A stretch of DNA of 64,000 nucleotides, from the NCBI GenBank assembly GCA_965237895.1, contig CBDEGR010000002.1, positions 2,108,001 to 2,172,000 of the forward strand. The letters run 5' to 3'. The notes under the pieces are model-generated. The model worked only from the letters and a program-made list of their open reading frames with translations, was not told the DNA's origin and made no database searches. Of this stretch, positions 7,558-16,128 are shown in pieces; the stretch's first letter is position 1; every line of letters starts with the position of its first letter. Origin of the DNA: CBDEGR01 sp965237895. Lineage in GTDB: Bacteria; Acidobacteriota; Terriglobia; UBA7540; JAPUME01. The position numbers and the translations under genes are program-made.

Positions 7558-9495
7558 ATGAGCGCTCATATAAAGATCAGTTTGCCGGACGGCAGCAGCC
7601 GGGAGTTCCCTGCCCCCGCAACTCCTCTCCAAGTGGCTGAATCAATTGGACCTAGGCTGGCCAAGGCGGCCTTGGCGGCCAAGGTGAACGATCAGTTGCG
7701 CGACCTGGGTTCACCCATCGAGCAGGACTCGCCCGTGCAGATTCTTACGGCCGACTCACCCGAGGGCCTTGAGGTTTTCCGCCACTCCTCGGCGCACTTG
7801 CTGGCCGCCGCCGTCAAGGAACTCTTTCCCGAAGCGCGGCCCGGCGTCGGCCCCCCTACCCCGACCGGGTTCTTCTACGACTTTCAGCGCGAAAAACCTT
7901 TTACGCCGGAAGACTTGGAAAAGATCGAAAAAAAGATGCAGGAGTTGGTCAAAGCCGACCTGCCCTTCGAGCGTATCCATTACCCGAAGCAGGAGGGTCT
8001 GAAGAAATTCAAAGACGCCGGTGAGCATCTGAAAACCGAATTGATCGAGGAGAAGGCGGAGTCGGTTTTTTCCTGCTACAAGACCGGGAAGTTCCTCGAC
8101 TTCTGCCGCGGTCCGCATGTCCCCTCGACGGGAAAGATTCGCGCCTTCAAGCTGCTTTCCGTGGCCGGCGCTTACTGGAAGGGGGATGAGAAGAACCTTC
8201 CTCTTCAGCGCATCTACGGGACATCGTTCGTCACAGAAAAGGCGCTCCAAGATTTTCTCCAAAACCTTGAGGAAGCCAAGCGCCGCGACCATCGGCGCTT
8301 GGGCAAGGATTTGGACCTGTTCAGCATTCAGGAAGAGGCCGGCCCGGGGTTGATCTTCTGGCATCCGAAGGGCGCCGTCCTGCGAAAGGAAATTCAGGAC
8401 TACCTGGAAAATCAATTGGTCCGGGAAGGCTACCAATTGGTTTATACACCGCACGTCGCCCGGCTCGACCTGTGGAAGACCAGCGGCCACACGAACTTCT
8501 TCCGGGAAAATATGTTCCCTCCAATGAACCTCGAGGACGCGGACTATCAACTCAAACCTATGAACTGCCCGTTCCACGTTCTGATCTACAAGAACACTCG
8601 GCGCAGTTATCGCGAGCTGCCGATGCGGCTGGCCGAGTTCGGCACCGTGTATCGTTACGAGCGCTCCGGCGTCATGCACGGCCTGATGCGCGTCCGGGGC
8701 TTCACCCAGGACGACGCCCACATCTTCGCCACCCCGAAGACGATTGCCGCCGAAATCGACGCCTGCATCGGTTTCGCTTTGCAGGTGCTCAAGACCTTCG
8801 GGTTCAAGGAATACACCGTGGAACTCTCGCTCCGCGACCCGGAGAACTCCGAGCACTACGCCGGGGAGCCGGAGGACTGGGAGTTCGCCGAGCGGACCCT
8901 GCGGGAGGTACTCGAGGCACGCCGAATCCCCACAAAATCGTTCGTCGGCGAGGCCGCCTTCTACGGCCCGAAGATCGACCTGAAGCTGGTCGACGCCCTG
9001 GGGCGCTCCTGGCAGCTTTCGACCATCCAATATGATTTCAATCTTCCGGTACGCTTCGGATTGGAGTATATTGGCAAGGATGGTCATACGCATCGTCCGC
9101 TGATGGTTCACCGGGCCTTGCTGGGGTCTGTGGAGCGGATCCTGGGAGTTCTCATTGAGCACTACGCGGGGAATTTCCCGCTCTGGATGGCTCCGGTCCA
9201 GGTGGCGGTTCTGCCCATCAGCGAGAAGCAGAGCGATTACGCCGGCCAAGTGGCCGAGCGGCTCCGTTCAGCCCGCTTTCGCGTCCACCTGGATGACCGC
9301 AGCGAGAAACTGAACGCGCGGATTCGGGACGCACAATTGCGGAAGATTCCCTTCATGCTGGTCGTGGGCGCCCGAGAAGTGGAAAACAATTCGGTGGCGG
9401 TCCGGGTCCGAGGAAAAGGCGACACGGGCGCGCAACCGTTGGAGGAATTCCTGCGCCGACTCGAACAGGTGCGGGAATCCCGTTCAGATTTATAA
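7558..9495 (+). CDS. thrS: Threonyl-tRNA synthetase
   Basis: Class II aminoacyl-tRNA synthetase charging tRNA-Thr. From ATG 7558 it is 645 aa, normal for the family. Domains in order: N-terminal TGS (about 1-60), the second additional/editing domain with 'HSSAHLLAAAVKELFP' and 'CRGPHVPSTG' (about 70-225), then the catalytic core. The core has 'PMNCPFHVLIYK' (zinc-binding Cys/His), 'LAEFGTVYRYERSGVMHGLMRVRGFTQDD' (motif 2) and 'HRALLGSVERI' (motif 3); long names here are shortened motifs. The anticodon-binding domain closes the protein. A TTG at 7540 abuts the GGAGGT sequence and is less plausible. It heads the infC-rpmI-rplT-pheST cluster. Confidence 0.95.
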   Translation: MSAHIKISLPDGSSREFPAPATPLQVAESIGPRLAKAALAAKVNDQLRDLGSPIEQDSPVQILTADSPEGLEVFRHSSAHLLAAAVKELFPEARPGVGPPTPTGFFYDFQREKPFTPEDLEKIEKKMQELVKADLPFERIHYPKQEGLKKFKDAGEHLKTELIEEKAESVFSCYKTGKFLDFCRGPHVPSTGKIRAFKLLSVAGAYWKGDEKNLPLQRIYGTSFVTEKALQDFLQNLEEAKRRDHRRLGKDLDLFSIQEEAGPGLIFWHPKGAVLRKEIQDYLENQLVREGYQLVYTPHVARLDLWKTSGHTNFFRENMFPPMNLEDADYQLKPMNCPFHVLIYKNTRRSYRELPMRLAEFGTVYRYERSGVMHGLMRVRGFTQDDAHIFATPKTIAAEIDACIGFALQVLKTFGFKEYTVELSLRDPENSEHYAGEPEDWEFAERTLREVLEARRIPTKSFVGEAAFYGPKIDLKLVDALGRSWQLSTIQYDFNLPVRFGLEYIGKDGHTHRPLMVHRALLGSVERILGVLIEHYAGNFPLWMAPVQVAVLPISEKQSDYAGQVAERLRSARFRVHLDDRSEKLNARIRDAQLRKIPFMLVVGAREVENNSVAVRVRGKGDTGAQPLEEFLRRLEQVRESRSDL

Positions 9496-9536
9496 GTAAG
9501 ACTGAGTTCCACCGGGTCGAGAGGGAGGGTTATAAC

Positions 9537-10148
9537 ATCGTACAGAGGTACATAAGGTCGAACGAACGAATTCGAGCCCGAGAAGTTCGGGTCATCGACG
9601 AGGACGGCAACCTGATGGGGGTGATGCCGCCCTATGAAGGCGTGCGGCTTGCCCGTGAAAAGGGTCTGGATTTGGTGGAGATTGCCGCCAAGGCCAACCC
9701 TCCGGTTTGCCGCATTGTGGATTACGGCAAGCACCTCTACCAGTTGAACAAGCGGGAACATGACGCCCGAAAACATCAGAAGTCGATTGAGGTCAAGGAA
9801 GTCAAATTCCGGCCCCGCACCTCGAAGCATGATTTCGAGATCAAACGAAACCGGATCATAAGGTTCCTCGGCGAGGGCGACAAAGTAAAAGCCACCGTCG
9901 TATTTCGCGGCCGCGAGCGCGCCCACAAAGAGATCGGCTGGGATATAATCGAGCGGCTGCTGGAAGATATCGCTGAAGTTGGCATAGCTGAGTTCCGGCC
10001 CCGCGAAGAGGGACCGAGCCTGATCGCGATTCTGGCGCCGAAAAAAGTTGCGGCGACCAAGCCGGCTACAAAAAAGGGGTCCGCACCCCGCCCAGACAAG
10101 GAAGCCAAAAAAGACAAGAAGCCGGCTGCGCCCGCAACGAAAAAGTAG
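9537..10148 (+). CDS. infC: Translation initiation factor IF-3, probable AUC start codon
   Basis: IF-3 binds the 30S subunit and enforces start-codon fidelity. An ATG at 9615 would cut off the conserved N-terminus. In the same frame upstream the sequence reads 'RSNERIRAREVRVIDEDGNL', the normal beginning of IF-3. There is no ATG, GTG or TTG between the previous stop and that region. The codon at 9537 is ATC, preceded by GGGAGGG with 7-nt spacing, giving 203 aa. Rare start codons in infC are established (AUU in E. coli) and make synthesis self-limiting. The N- and C-domains are complete. A Lys/Pro/Ala-rich tail of about 30 residues follows. Confidence 0.92.
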   Translation: MVQRYIRSNERIRAREVRVIDEDGNLMGVMPPYEGVRLAREKGLDLVEIAAKANPPVCRIVDYGKHLYQLNKREHDARKHQKSIEVKEVKFRPRTSKHDFEIKRNRIIRFLGEGDKVKATVVFRGRERAHKEIGWDIIERLLEDIAEVGIAEFRPREEGPSLIAILAPKKVAATKPATKKGSAPRPDKEAKKDKKPAAPATKK

Positions 10149-10183
10149 CGGAGAGCCTGTGGAAAATTTATCAGGAGGAAGTT

Positions 10184-10387
10184 TTGCCGAAAGTAAAACA
10201 GAAGACGCACCGCGGCGCGGCCAAGCGGTTCAAGGTGACCGGCTCGGGAAAAGTCAAGCGGAAGCGCGCCTTTCTGCGCCACATCCTGACATCGAAGACC
10301 GCAAAACAGAAGCGGAAGCTCCGTAAAGCGGGATTGGTATCCAACGCGGACCGCCGCCGGATCAGCGCCCTGCTTCCCTACGCTTAA
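10184..10387 (+). CDS. rpmI: 50S ribosomal protein L35
   Basis: A 67-aa, strongly basic protein beginning 'MPKVKQKTHRGAAKRFKVTG', which is diagnostic for L35. The start codon is TTG at 10184, preceded by AGGAGG at good spacing. It lies 35 bp after infC and before rplT, the conserved order in many bacteria, so it is part of the same translation operon. Confidence 0.96.
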   Translation: MPKVKQKTHRGAAKRFKVTGSGKVKRKRAFLRHILTSKTAKQKRKLRKAGLVSNADRRRISALLPYA

Positions 10388-10459
10388 AATCTAAAAGAAT
10401 CACGCCGGATCAGAATCAGGAAACCCGGGTCCGGCAAGGGCAAGAAGGAGTTCGAAACC

Positions 10460-10819
10460 ATGTCTCGTGTCAGACGCGGAACCCATCGTCGGAATACACG
10501 AAAGAAGTTGCTTCGCCTGACGAAGGGTTACTACCTGAAGAAGAGTAAGCTCTATAAGTTCGCCAAGGAAGCCATAGACCGGGCCGGGCAATTCGCCTAT
10601 CGCGACCGCCGCGCCAAGAAGCGCGACTTCCGCCGCCTCTGGATCATTCGCATCGGCGCCGCCGCCCGCCTGCATCAGTTGACCTACGGCCGATTGATGC
10701 ATGGACTCAAGAAGCTGAACGTGGCGCTGAACCGGAAGATGCTCGCCGAGATGGCCGCAAACAATTCGAAGGCTTTCGGCGAAATCGCCGAAAAAGCAAA
10801 AAAAGCCCTGGCAGCCTAA
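10460..10819 (+). CDS. rplT: 50S ribosomal protein L20
   Basis: A 119-aa basic protein starting 'MSRVRRGTHRRNTRKKLLRL', with the conserved 'FAYRDRRAKKRDFRRLWI' and 'NRKMLAEMA' segments of L20. L20 binds 23S rRNA and in several bacteria also represses its own operon. No clear L20-binding pseudoknot was identified here. It closes the infC-rpmI-rplT triad. A short GC hairpin (10825-10840, CGGCC/GGCCG) follows the stop but has no U-tract. Confidence 0.96.
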   Translation: MSRVRRGTHRRNTRKKLLRLTKGYYLKKSKLYKFAKEAIDRAGQFAYRDRRAKKRDFRRLWIIRIGAAARLHQLTYGRLMHGLKKLNVALNRKMLAEMAANNSKAFGEIAEKAKKALAA

Positions 10820-11014
10820 CTTGTCGGCCGAATCAGGCCGGCAATCAAGCCGCTCCCTTGGTCTTGGATTTTGGAAATTTGGTACGGCAGAACCGGTTCG
10901 GGTCCCGTTCCTGATCGAAAAACTTCCGATCCTTTTTCCCTCGGCAGCCTAAACATCCTCTTCCCCCTTTCCCCTTTAAGGTCCGGGGGGCCGAGCGGAG
11001 TATTTTATTTACCG

Positions 11015-12187
11015 ATGACCTCCTCTTCAAACTTGGAAGAGAAAACCCGTAAAACTCTCGAAGCGCTCGGCGTCCGCGAAGCCGCGGGCGTAGAGGCCCT
11101 CTTTGCCGAGGCGCAGGCACTAATGGATTCCGAACAACAATGGCGAGTGAAAAATCTCTTGGATAGTCCCGCTGAGAAAGAGGCTGCAATCAAAGACCTT
11201 CGAGATCGTTGGCTAGCCCGAAAAAACGGTCTGATCTCGAACATCAACGAAAACTGGCTGAGGCAAGCTCCCCCCGAACTCAAGCCAGTGGCAGGACGAT
11301 GTTTCAATCAATTGAGGAACCGGACAGTAATAGTTGAGATGGAGGAGCTTCGAAAGGTTGTTCTAGTTCGTGTATCGGCGAGTGCTCCAGGTGCCTCCGA
11401 GAGTCTTCAATCTGTCACGGCCACTGCAGCGACACCTATTGACTCTACGCTTCCGGGTCGTGGGCGCACGCTCGGTTCGCTCCATCCCATCACGCGCGTT
11501 CAGCGCGAGATTGAAGATATTTTCCTGGGCCTCGGCTACACCATTGAAACCGGCCCGGAAATTGAAAGCGTCTACTATAACTTCGAGGCGCTGAACATCC
11601 CGGAGACGCACGCCTCGCGCGACGATCAAGATACGCTCTACGTAGATGCGAAGACCGTTCTCCGCACGCACACCTCGCCCGTGCAGATTCGCGCCATGGA
11701 GAAATATAAAGAGCCGCCCCTCTACATCGTCATCCCCGGCAAGGTTTACCGGCGCGACAATCCCGACGCCACGCACTCGCCCATCTTCCATCAGGTCGAG
11801 GGCCTTGCCATCGACAAGGACATCACTTTCGCCGACCTCAAAGGGATTCTCGACTACTTCGGCAAGCGGCTTTTCGGCAAGAACGTCCGCAGCAGCTTCC
11901 ATCCCAGTTTTTTTCCTTTTACCGAACCGAGCGCCGAGGTAGCCTTCAGTTGCGTCTTCTGCGACGGCAAGGGCTGCCGCGTCTGCAAGGAGAGCGGCTG
12001 GGTGGAGATGCTCGGCTGCGGCATGATTCACCCGGAGGTTCTCCGCGCGGGCGGCTTCGACCCGGCGAAGTGCACCGGCTGGGCTTTCGGCATGGGAATC
12101 GAGCGGCTGGCCATGTTCAAGTACGGCATCCATGACATCCAGCTCTTCTATCAAAGCGACGTAAGATTTCTTGAGCAATTTCCCTAG
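11015..12187 (+). CDS. pheS: Phenylalanyl-tRNA synthetase alpha subunit
   Basis: The alpha chain of the PheST heterotetramer, carrying the catalytic site. The chosen ATG at 11015 gives 390 aa; the open frame extends upstream to 10871, but the extra residues look like translated leader. The N-terminal helical arm (about 1-120) precedes the catalytic domain with 'HPITRVQREIEDIFLGLGY', 'LRTHTSPVQIRAM', 'GKVYRRDNPDATHSPIFHQV' and 'GWAFGMGIERLAMFKYGI'. A Cys-rich insert, 'CVFCDGKGCRVCKESG' near residue 315, could bind zinc. It is followed by pheT. Confidence 0.94.
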   Translation: MTSSSNLEEKTRKTLEALGVREAAGVEALFAEAQALMDSEQQWRVKNLLDSPAEKEAAIKDLRDRWLARKNGLISNINENWLRQAPPELKPVAGRCFNQLRNRTVIVEMEELRKVVLVRVSASAPGASESLQSVTATAATPIDSTLPGRGRTLGSLHPITRVQREIEDIFLGLGYTIETGPEIESVYYNFEALNIPETHASRDDQDTLYVDAKTVLRTHTSPVQIRAMEKYKEPPLYIVIPGKVYRRDNPDATHSPIFHQVEGLAIDKDITFADLKGILDYFGKRLFGKNVRSSFHPSFFPFTEPSAEVAFSCVFCDGKGCRVCKESGWVEMLGCGMIHPEVLRAGGFDPAKCTGWAFGMGIERLAMFKYGIHDIQLFYQSDVRFLEQFP

Positions 12188-12218
12188 TCTTCGCTGCGAG
12201 GACGATAAGAATAAGACC

Positions 12219-14297
12219 GTGAAAATATCCGTCGAATGGCTGAAAGAATTCGTTGCTCTCCCTTCCCAGGTCGCAAAGCTCGTGCTCGACCTTCGCAGCG
12301 TGGGGCTGGGTGTGGAGGCCGTTGAAACGGAAAGCGGCGAGCCGGTTCTGGACGTCGAGGTGACGACGAACCGTCCCGACTGCCTGAACCACTACGGCGT
12401 GGCGCGCGAAGTGGCGACGCTCTTCCGCGCCGACCTCAAAGCGCTCGATATTAAAGTGCGCGAGAGCGCTGAGCCCGCCGCCAAGCACGCCGCCGTTGAA
12501 ATCGAAGAGCCGGAGCTGTGCCGTCGGTATTGCGGGCGCGTCTTGCGCGGCATCCGCATCGGGCCTTCGCCCGCGTGGATGGTGAAGCGCCTTGCGGCGG
12601 CCTGCGTCCGCAGCATCAACAACGTCACCGACGTGACGAACTACGTTCTGATGGAACTCGGCCACCCGCTGCACGCGTTTGACTTGGACAAGCTGCACCG
12701 AAAAAAGATCGTCGTGCGGCGCGGGCACCAGGGTGAAAGCTTTCCAACACTCGACGGGATTGACCGGAAACTCACCTCCGACGACCTTGTCATCGCCGAC
12801 GCCGACCGCGCTGTGGCTCTCGCCGGCATCATGGGAGGCGCGGAGACCGGCATCTCCGACGCCACCCAGAACGTCCTTCTCGAAAGCGCCTGGTTCGACC
12901 CGGTCACGGTCCGCTTCACGACCAAGCGGCACGCGTTGCGGACGGAAGCCTCGTACCGCTTCGAGCGCGGCGCCGATATCGAAATGGCCTCCCAGGCCAT
13001 CGACCGCGCCGCAGGGTTGATTCGGGAGCTTGCCGGGGGCAAGGTGCTGCAAGGGATCCTGGACGCCTACCCTGCCCCCGCCCCGCGCCCGGCGATTTCG
13101 CTTGACGCCCAAACCATCGAACGCACCTTGGGGATGCTGCCTGCTGCCGAAGAGGTTGAACGAATTCTTCAAGGCTTGGGATTCGAGATTAAAAAGAAGG
13201 ATCAAGAAAGCTGGCAGGTGACGCCTCCTCCCTTCCGCCTCGACGTTTCGCTCCCGGTGGATTTGGTGGAGGAAGTGGCCCGCCACGTCGGTTATGACCG
13301 CCTGCCGATGCGTGTCCGCCCCGCCCCGCCGCGAACCGACAGTGACTCCGCGCGCAAGATCGAACACCGGCTTTACGAACGGCTGCGCGGACTGGGCTAC
13401 AGCGAAATTATCGCCTACCCGATGGTGGACCCGGAGGAGAACGCCCGCTTCACGGACCGGCCGCCGGTGAAACTGGAAAATCCGCTGAGCCAAGAAGCTT
13501 CCGTCATGCGCTCTTCGCCGCTGCCCGGCATGCTGGGCGCGCTCAAGTGGAACCTGGACCGCGACCGGGGGAATCTTCAATTGTTTGAAATGGGGAAAAC
13601 CTACTCGGCACAGGGTAAAGATTTGCCGGATGAGCGCTGGGTCCTGATGCTCGGCGTGACCGGCGATCGGGTCCGGCAGACGGCTCATTCGCCCGCCCGA
13701 CCGGCTACTGTGCTTGATTTGAAGGGCGATATCGAATCCGTCCTGGAGATTTTTGACGTGAGGCCTCTCGAAGGCCCGCTCGAATGGAAAACCGACGAAA
13801 TCCCCCGCGCCTTCTCTCCCCACCTATCCGCTCGGCTGGTCTCAAGGGACGAAACACTGGCCGTCTGCGGTGAGCTGGCAGAAAATTTTAAGTCCGACTA
13901 TAAGCTGCTGCGCCACACGGTCTTGCTGGCGGAGCTTGACTGGGAGCGCATCCGCGCGCGCGGGCTGCGCCAGCCGCAATTCCGAAGTTTCTCCCGGTAT
14001 CCCGCCGTCGAGCGCGATTTTTCTTTGGTGGTTCCCGGCAACGTTTCTTATGCCGAGATCACCCGCGCGGTTTACGAAGCCCAGGTCGGCGAGATGAAAA
14101 CCGTGGAGCCGTTTGACTGGATGGAAGGCGGCGGTGTTCACAGTGTTCGTGGCGTTCCGGCAGACCACTACGGGCTGCTGCTCCGCGTCACCTTCCAGAG
14201 TGCGGAACGGACGCTGACGAACGAAGAGGTGACCGGTTTCAGTGAAAAGATCCTGAAGAGCCTCGAAACTATTTCCGTCCGAATCCGCACGGGCTGA
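12219..14297 (+). CDS. pheT: Phenylalanyl-tRNA synthetase beta subunit, short form
   Basis: The beta chain of PheST; it contributes tRNA binding and editing. The GTG at 12219 starts 'MKISVEWLKEFV', the usual PheT N-terminus, giving 692 aa. This is about 100 shorter than the E. coli type because the EMAP-II-like tRNA-binding domain is absent. The sequence passes directly from 'GLGVEAVETESGEP' to 'VLDVEVTTNRPDCLNHYG'. The B3/B4 editing region, the B5 domain ('RYERGADIEM' onward), the catalytic-like fold and the C-terminal anticodon-binding (FDX-ACB) domain from 'FSRYPAVERDFSLVV' are present. Confidence 0.93.
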   Translation: MKISVEWLKEFVALPSQVAKLVLDLRSVGLGVEAVETESGEPVLDVEVTTNRPDCLNHYGVAREVATLFRADLKALDIKVRESAEPAAKHAAVEIEEPELCRRYCGRVLRGIRIGPSPAWMVKRLAAACVRSINNVTDVTNYVLMELGHPLHAFDLDKLHRKKIVVRRGHQGESFPTLDGIDRKLTSDDLVIADADRAVALAGIMGGAETGISDATQNVLLESAWFDPVTVRFTTKRHALRTEASYRFERGADIEMASQAIDRAAGLIRELAGGKVLQGILDAYPAPAPRPAISLDAQTIERTLGMLPAAEEVERILQGLGFEIKKKDQESWQVTPPPFRLDVSLPVDLVEEVARHVGYDRLPMRVRPAPPRTDSDSARKIEHRLYERLRGLGYSEIIAYPMVDPEENARFTDRPPVKLENPLSQEASVMRSSPLPGMLGALKWNLDRDRGNLQLFEMGKTYSAQGKDLPDERWVLMLGVTGDRVRQTAHSPARPATVLDLKGDIESVLEIFDVRPLEGPLEWKTDEIPRAFSPHLSARLVSRDETLAVCGELAENFKSDYKLLRHTVLLAELDWERIRARGLRQPQFRSFSRYPAVERDFSLVVPGNVSYAEITRAVYEAQVGEMKTVEPFDWMEGGGVHSVRGVPADHYGLLLRVTFQSAERTLTNEEVTGFSEKILKSLETISVRIRTG

Positions 14298-14322
14298 AGA
14301 AACCAAACCCGAGTCCGCAACC

Positions 14323-14517
14323 ATGGCAGGCGATCCGAGCGACGATCTCCAAAAACTCGAAGAGAAGCTTTATCAGGCGATGAACCTTTTCAAGGAAAAC
14401 AAAAAGGCTCGGAAGAGTCTCAAAAAGGAGATCGCCTTACTGCGACGCGAGCGGGAGGAAATCCGCAGCCGGGTGGAAAATATTCTGCAACGCATCTCGG
14501 GCGGTTCCGATTCGTAA
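14323..14517 (+). CDS. Small coiled-coil protein, ZapB-like
   Basis: A 64-aa, highly charged protein with an almost uninterrupted heptad pattern from 'DDLQKLEEKLYQAM' to 'RSRVENILQRI'. It lies 25 bp after pheT and before zapA. Small coiled-coil division factors are often found at this position, so a role with ZapA in the Z-ring is a reasonable inference. No specific family motif was recognised. Confidence 0.65.
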   Translation: MAGDPSDDLQKLEEKLYQAMNLFKENKKARKSLKKEIALLRREREEIRSRVENILQRISGGSDS

Positions 14518-14687
14518 AAAATCCAATCTCCACCCGCATCCCGATCTTCTCCCCTGATTCCAACTTCTGCGGCTGTTTTATTAACCCGGGTTGATTGACA
14601 AAAAAAAAAAATGCCGCATAATTGGAGCGGGAGGGTAAGGAGGCTGACTTGCAGTCCTCCGACACCTTCCATCACCCTGAGGTACGG

Positions 14688-14987
14688 ATGAAGAAACTCG
14701 ATCAGGGAATTCGTGTGGAAATCTACGGCCAATCCTACGACATTCGCGGCAAGCTCGACCCGGTGTATCTGGAAACGCTGGCGCGGTTTGTCGATGGAAA
14801 AATGAAGTCGATTACGGATCAAGGCGAGGTGGTGGATTCCTTGCGGGTGGCCGTTCTGGCCGCCTTGAATATCGCCGACGACTACTTTCAGTTGAAGGCG
14901 GAGCACGAAACTCAGACGACCCGCGTAAACCGGAAGGCAAACGAAATCAACGACGTGCTCGATAAAATGTTGAAGGCCGCCGTCTAA
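14688..14987 (+). CDS. zapA: Cell division protein ZapA
   Basis: ZapA binds FtsZ and bundles its filaments. The ATG at 14688 gives 99 aa. The N-terminal half, 'IRVEIYGQSYDIRGKLDPVY', is the globular FtsZ-binding domain. 'VAVLAALNIADDYFQLK' begins the C-terminal dimerisation coiled coil, which runs to the end. An in-frame ATG at 14622 lies in a poor context and would add non-conserved residues. The pheT-zapB-zapA order is common in diderm bacteria. Confidence 0.9.
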   Translation: MKKLDQGIRVEIYGQSYDIRGKLDPVYLETLARFVDGKMKSITDQGEVVDSLRVAVLAALNIADDYFQLKAEHETQTTRVNRKANEINDVLDKMLKAAV

Positions 14988-14995
14988 GGGCCCCG

Positions 14996-15125
14996 ATTCG
15001 GCTCCGTTCGGTTCCCCCGACCCGGTTCCACTAGCCCGCTTCCTCCGGGATTTCGGTCCCTGAGGCTCGCCGTCTACCTATCGACGAAAGCAGAACGCAC
15101 GCCGGAACCTTTGGATTCCTTTGTA
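14996..15125 (+). ncRNA. Possible 6S RNA downstream of zapA
   Basis: The zapA-ymdB gap is about 175 bp without an ORF. It is G+C-rich and contains 'GGTCCCTGAGGCTCG', which resembles the conserved CCCUGAG segment of 6S RNA. Potential closing-stem partners are GGTTCC near 15024 and GGAACC near 15103. In many bacteria ssrS lies next to zapA, which is the main reason for the suggestion. The fold was not computed; it may simply be a spacer. Confidence 0.3.
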
Positions 15126-15162
15126 ATAATCCTTCGAGGAGTATTTTTTTGCCGGGCTTAAT

Positions 15163-15954
15163 ATGAAAATCCTGTTCATTGGAGACATCTTCGGCCGTCC
15201 CGGCCGGCGAATCGTCCGGGAGAATCTGCCCGGCTTGGTCGCGCATCATGGCGTCGATCTAGTGCTGGCCAACGGGGAGAACGCCGCCGGTGGGTTCGGC
15301 ATCACACCCGATTTGACGAAAGAACTCTTAGGCTACGGGATCGCCGCGCTCACTTCCGGCAACCACATCTGGGACCGCAAGGAGATCGTTCCCTACTTGG
15401 CTAATCAGGGCGGTGACGCCCGCCTGATTCGCCCGGCCAACTTTCCTCCCTCGGTGCCGGGCACGGGCCTCTACCTTGGAAAAACGTCGAGCGACACCCC
15501 CTACGCCGTCATCAACCTGCAAGGGCGGGTCTTCATGGCCAACACGGACTGCCCGTTCCGTACCGCCGATGCGCTGCTTACCGAACTCCCGAAGGAAACA
15601 AAATTGATCTTTGTCGATTTCCACGCCGAGGCGACGAGCGAAAAGCAGGCGCTGGGTTGGTATCTCGACGGCCGCGTCACGGCGGTTCTGGGCACGCATA
15701 CGCACATCCCCACGGCGGACGAGAAGGTCCTTCCCGGCGGGACCGCCTACATGACCGACTTGGGAATGAGCGGTCCTTACGATTCCGTCATTGGAATCGA
15801 AAAACAACCGATTATTGAGAAATTCATCCGCCAAATCCCCTCCCGCTTCGAGGCGGCCCAGGGGGACGTGCGCCTCTGCGGCGTTCTGATGGAGGCCGAC
15901 CCCACCTCCGGCCGCGCCCTCTCCATCCGACGAATTGAGGAGCGTGAGGAATAA
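15163..15954 (+). CDS. ymdB: YmdB-family metallophosphoesterase
   Basis: A 263-aa calcineurin-like phosphoesterase of the YmdB/TIGR00282 family, known as a 2',3'-cyclic nucleotide phosphodiesterase in Bacillus. The metal-ligand motifs are all visible: 'LFIGDIFG' at the start, 'NGENAAGG', 'TSGNHIWDRKE', 'VDFHAEATSEK' and 'GTHTHIPTADE'. Full length matches the family. It begins 175 bp after zapA; the rny gene, often its neighbour, is not present. Its physiological role outside Bacillus is poorly defined. Confidence 0.9.
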   Translation: MKILFIGDIFGRPGRRIVRENLPGLVAHHGVDLVLANGENAAGGFGITPDLTKELLGYGIAALTSGNHIWDRKEIVPYLANQGGDARLIRPANFPPSVPGTGLYLGKTSSDTPYAVINLQGRVFMANTDCPFRTADALLTELPKETKLIFVDFHAEATSEKQALGWYLDGRVTAVLGTHTHIPTADEKVLPGGTAYMTDLGMSGPYDSVIGIEKQPIIEKFIRQIPSRFEAAQGDVRLCGVLMEADPTSGRALSIRRIEEREE

Positions 15955-16034
15955 CCCACAACTCCCCGGACGAGTACAACGGCTTTACAACTCCGGCGCA
16001 GGAAGGCTAAAATCTTTTTTCCGGTTCGCGTTGC

Positions 16035-16097
16035 CTGTTTGTGATATTAGCCAGTTTGTTACCTTGACTGTTTGTTATATTGATCGTCTGTTGAACG
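16035..16097. repeat. Four imperfect 16-17 bp direct repeats upstream of coaD
   Basis: The core GTTTGTTATATTGA recurs with variations: GTTTGTGATATTAG (from 16037), GTTTGTTACCTTGA (from 16054), GTTTGTTATATTGA (from 16070) and GTCTGTTGAACGAA (from 16086). Starts are spaced 17, 16 and 16 bp apart. This AT-rich patch sits in a GC-rich region directly before coaD. It may be an array of regulator-binding sites on one DNA face or a decayed tandem repeat. Confidence 0.6.
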
Positions 16098-16128
16098 AAC
16101 TGCCTGTGTCATTTCCCACCGGGCCAAA

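Noticed and set aside
10820..11014. Phenylalanine attenuator before pheS
   Set aside because: No Phe-rich short ORF or terminator with U-tract is present; only a short GC hairpin follows rplT.
12117..13823. Long leftward ORF antisense to pheT (568 codons)
   Set aside because: It is the shadow of a well-identified gene in GC-rich DNA; its product is His/Arg/Gly-rich with no family pattern. The same applies to 7756-9249, 21575-22810, 22779-24089 and 24883-26763 on the minus strand, and 51377-52564 on the plus strand.
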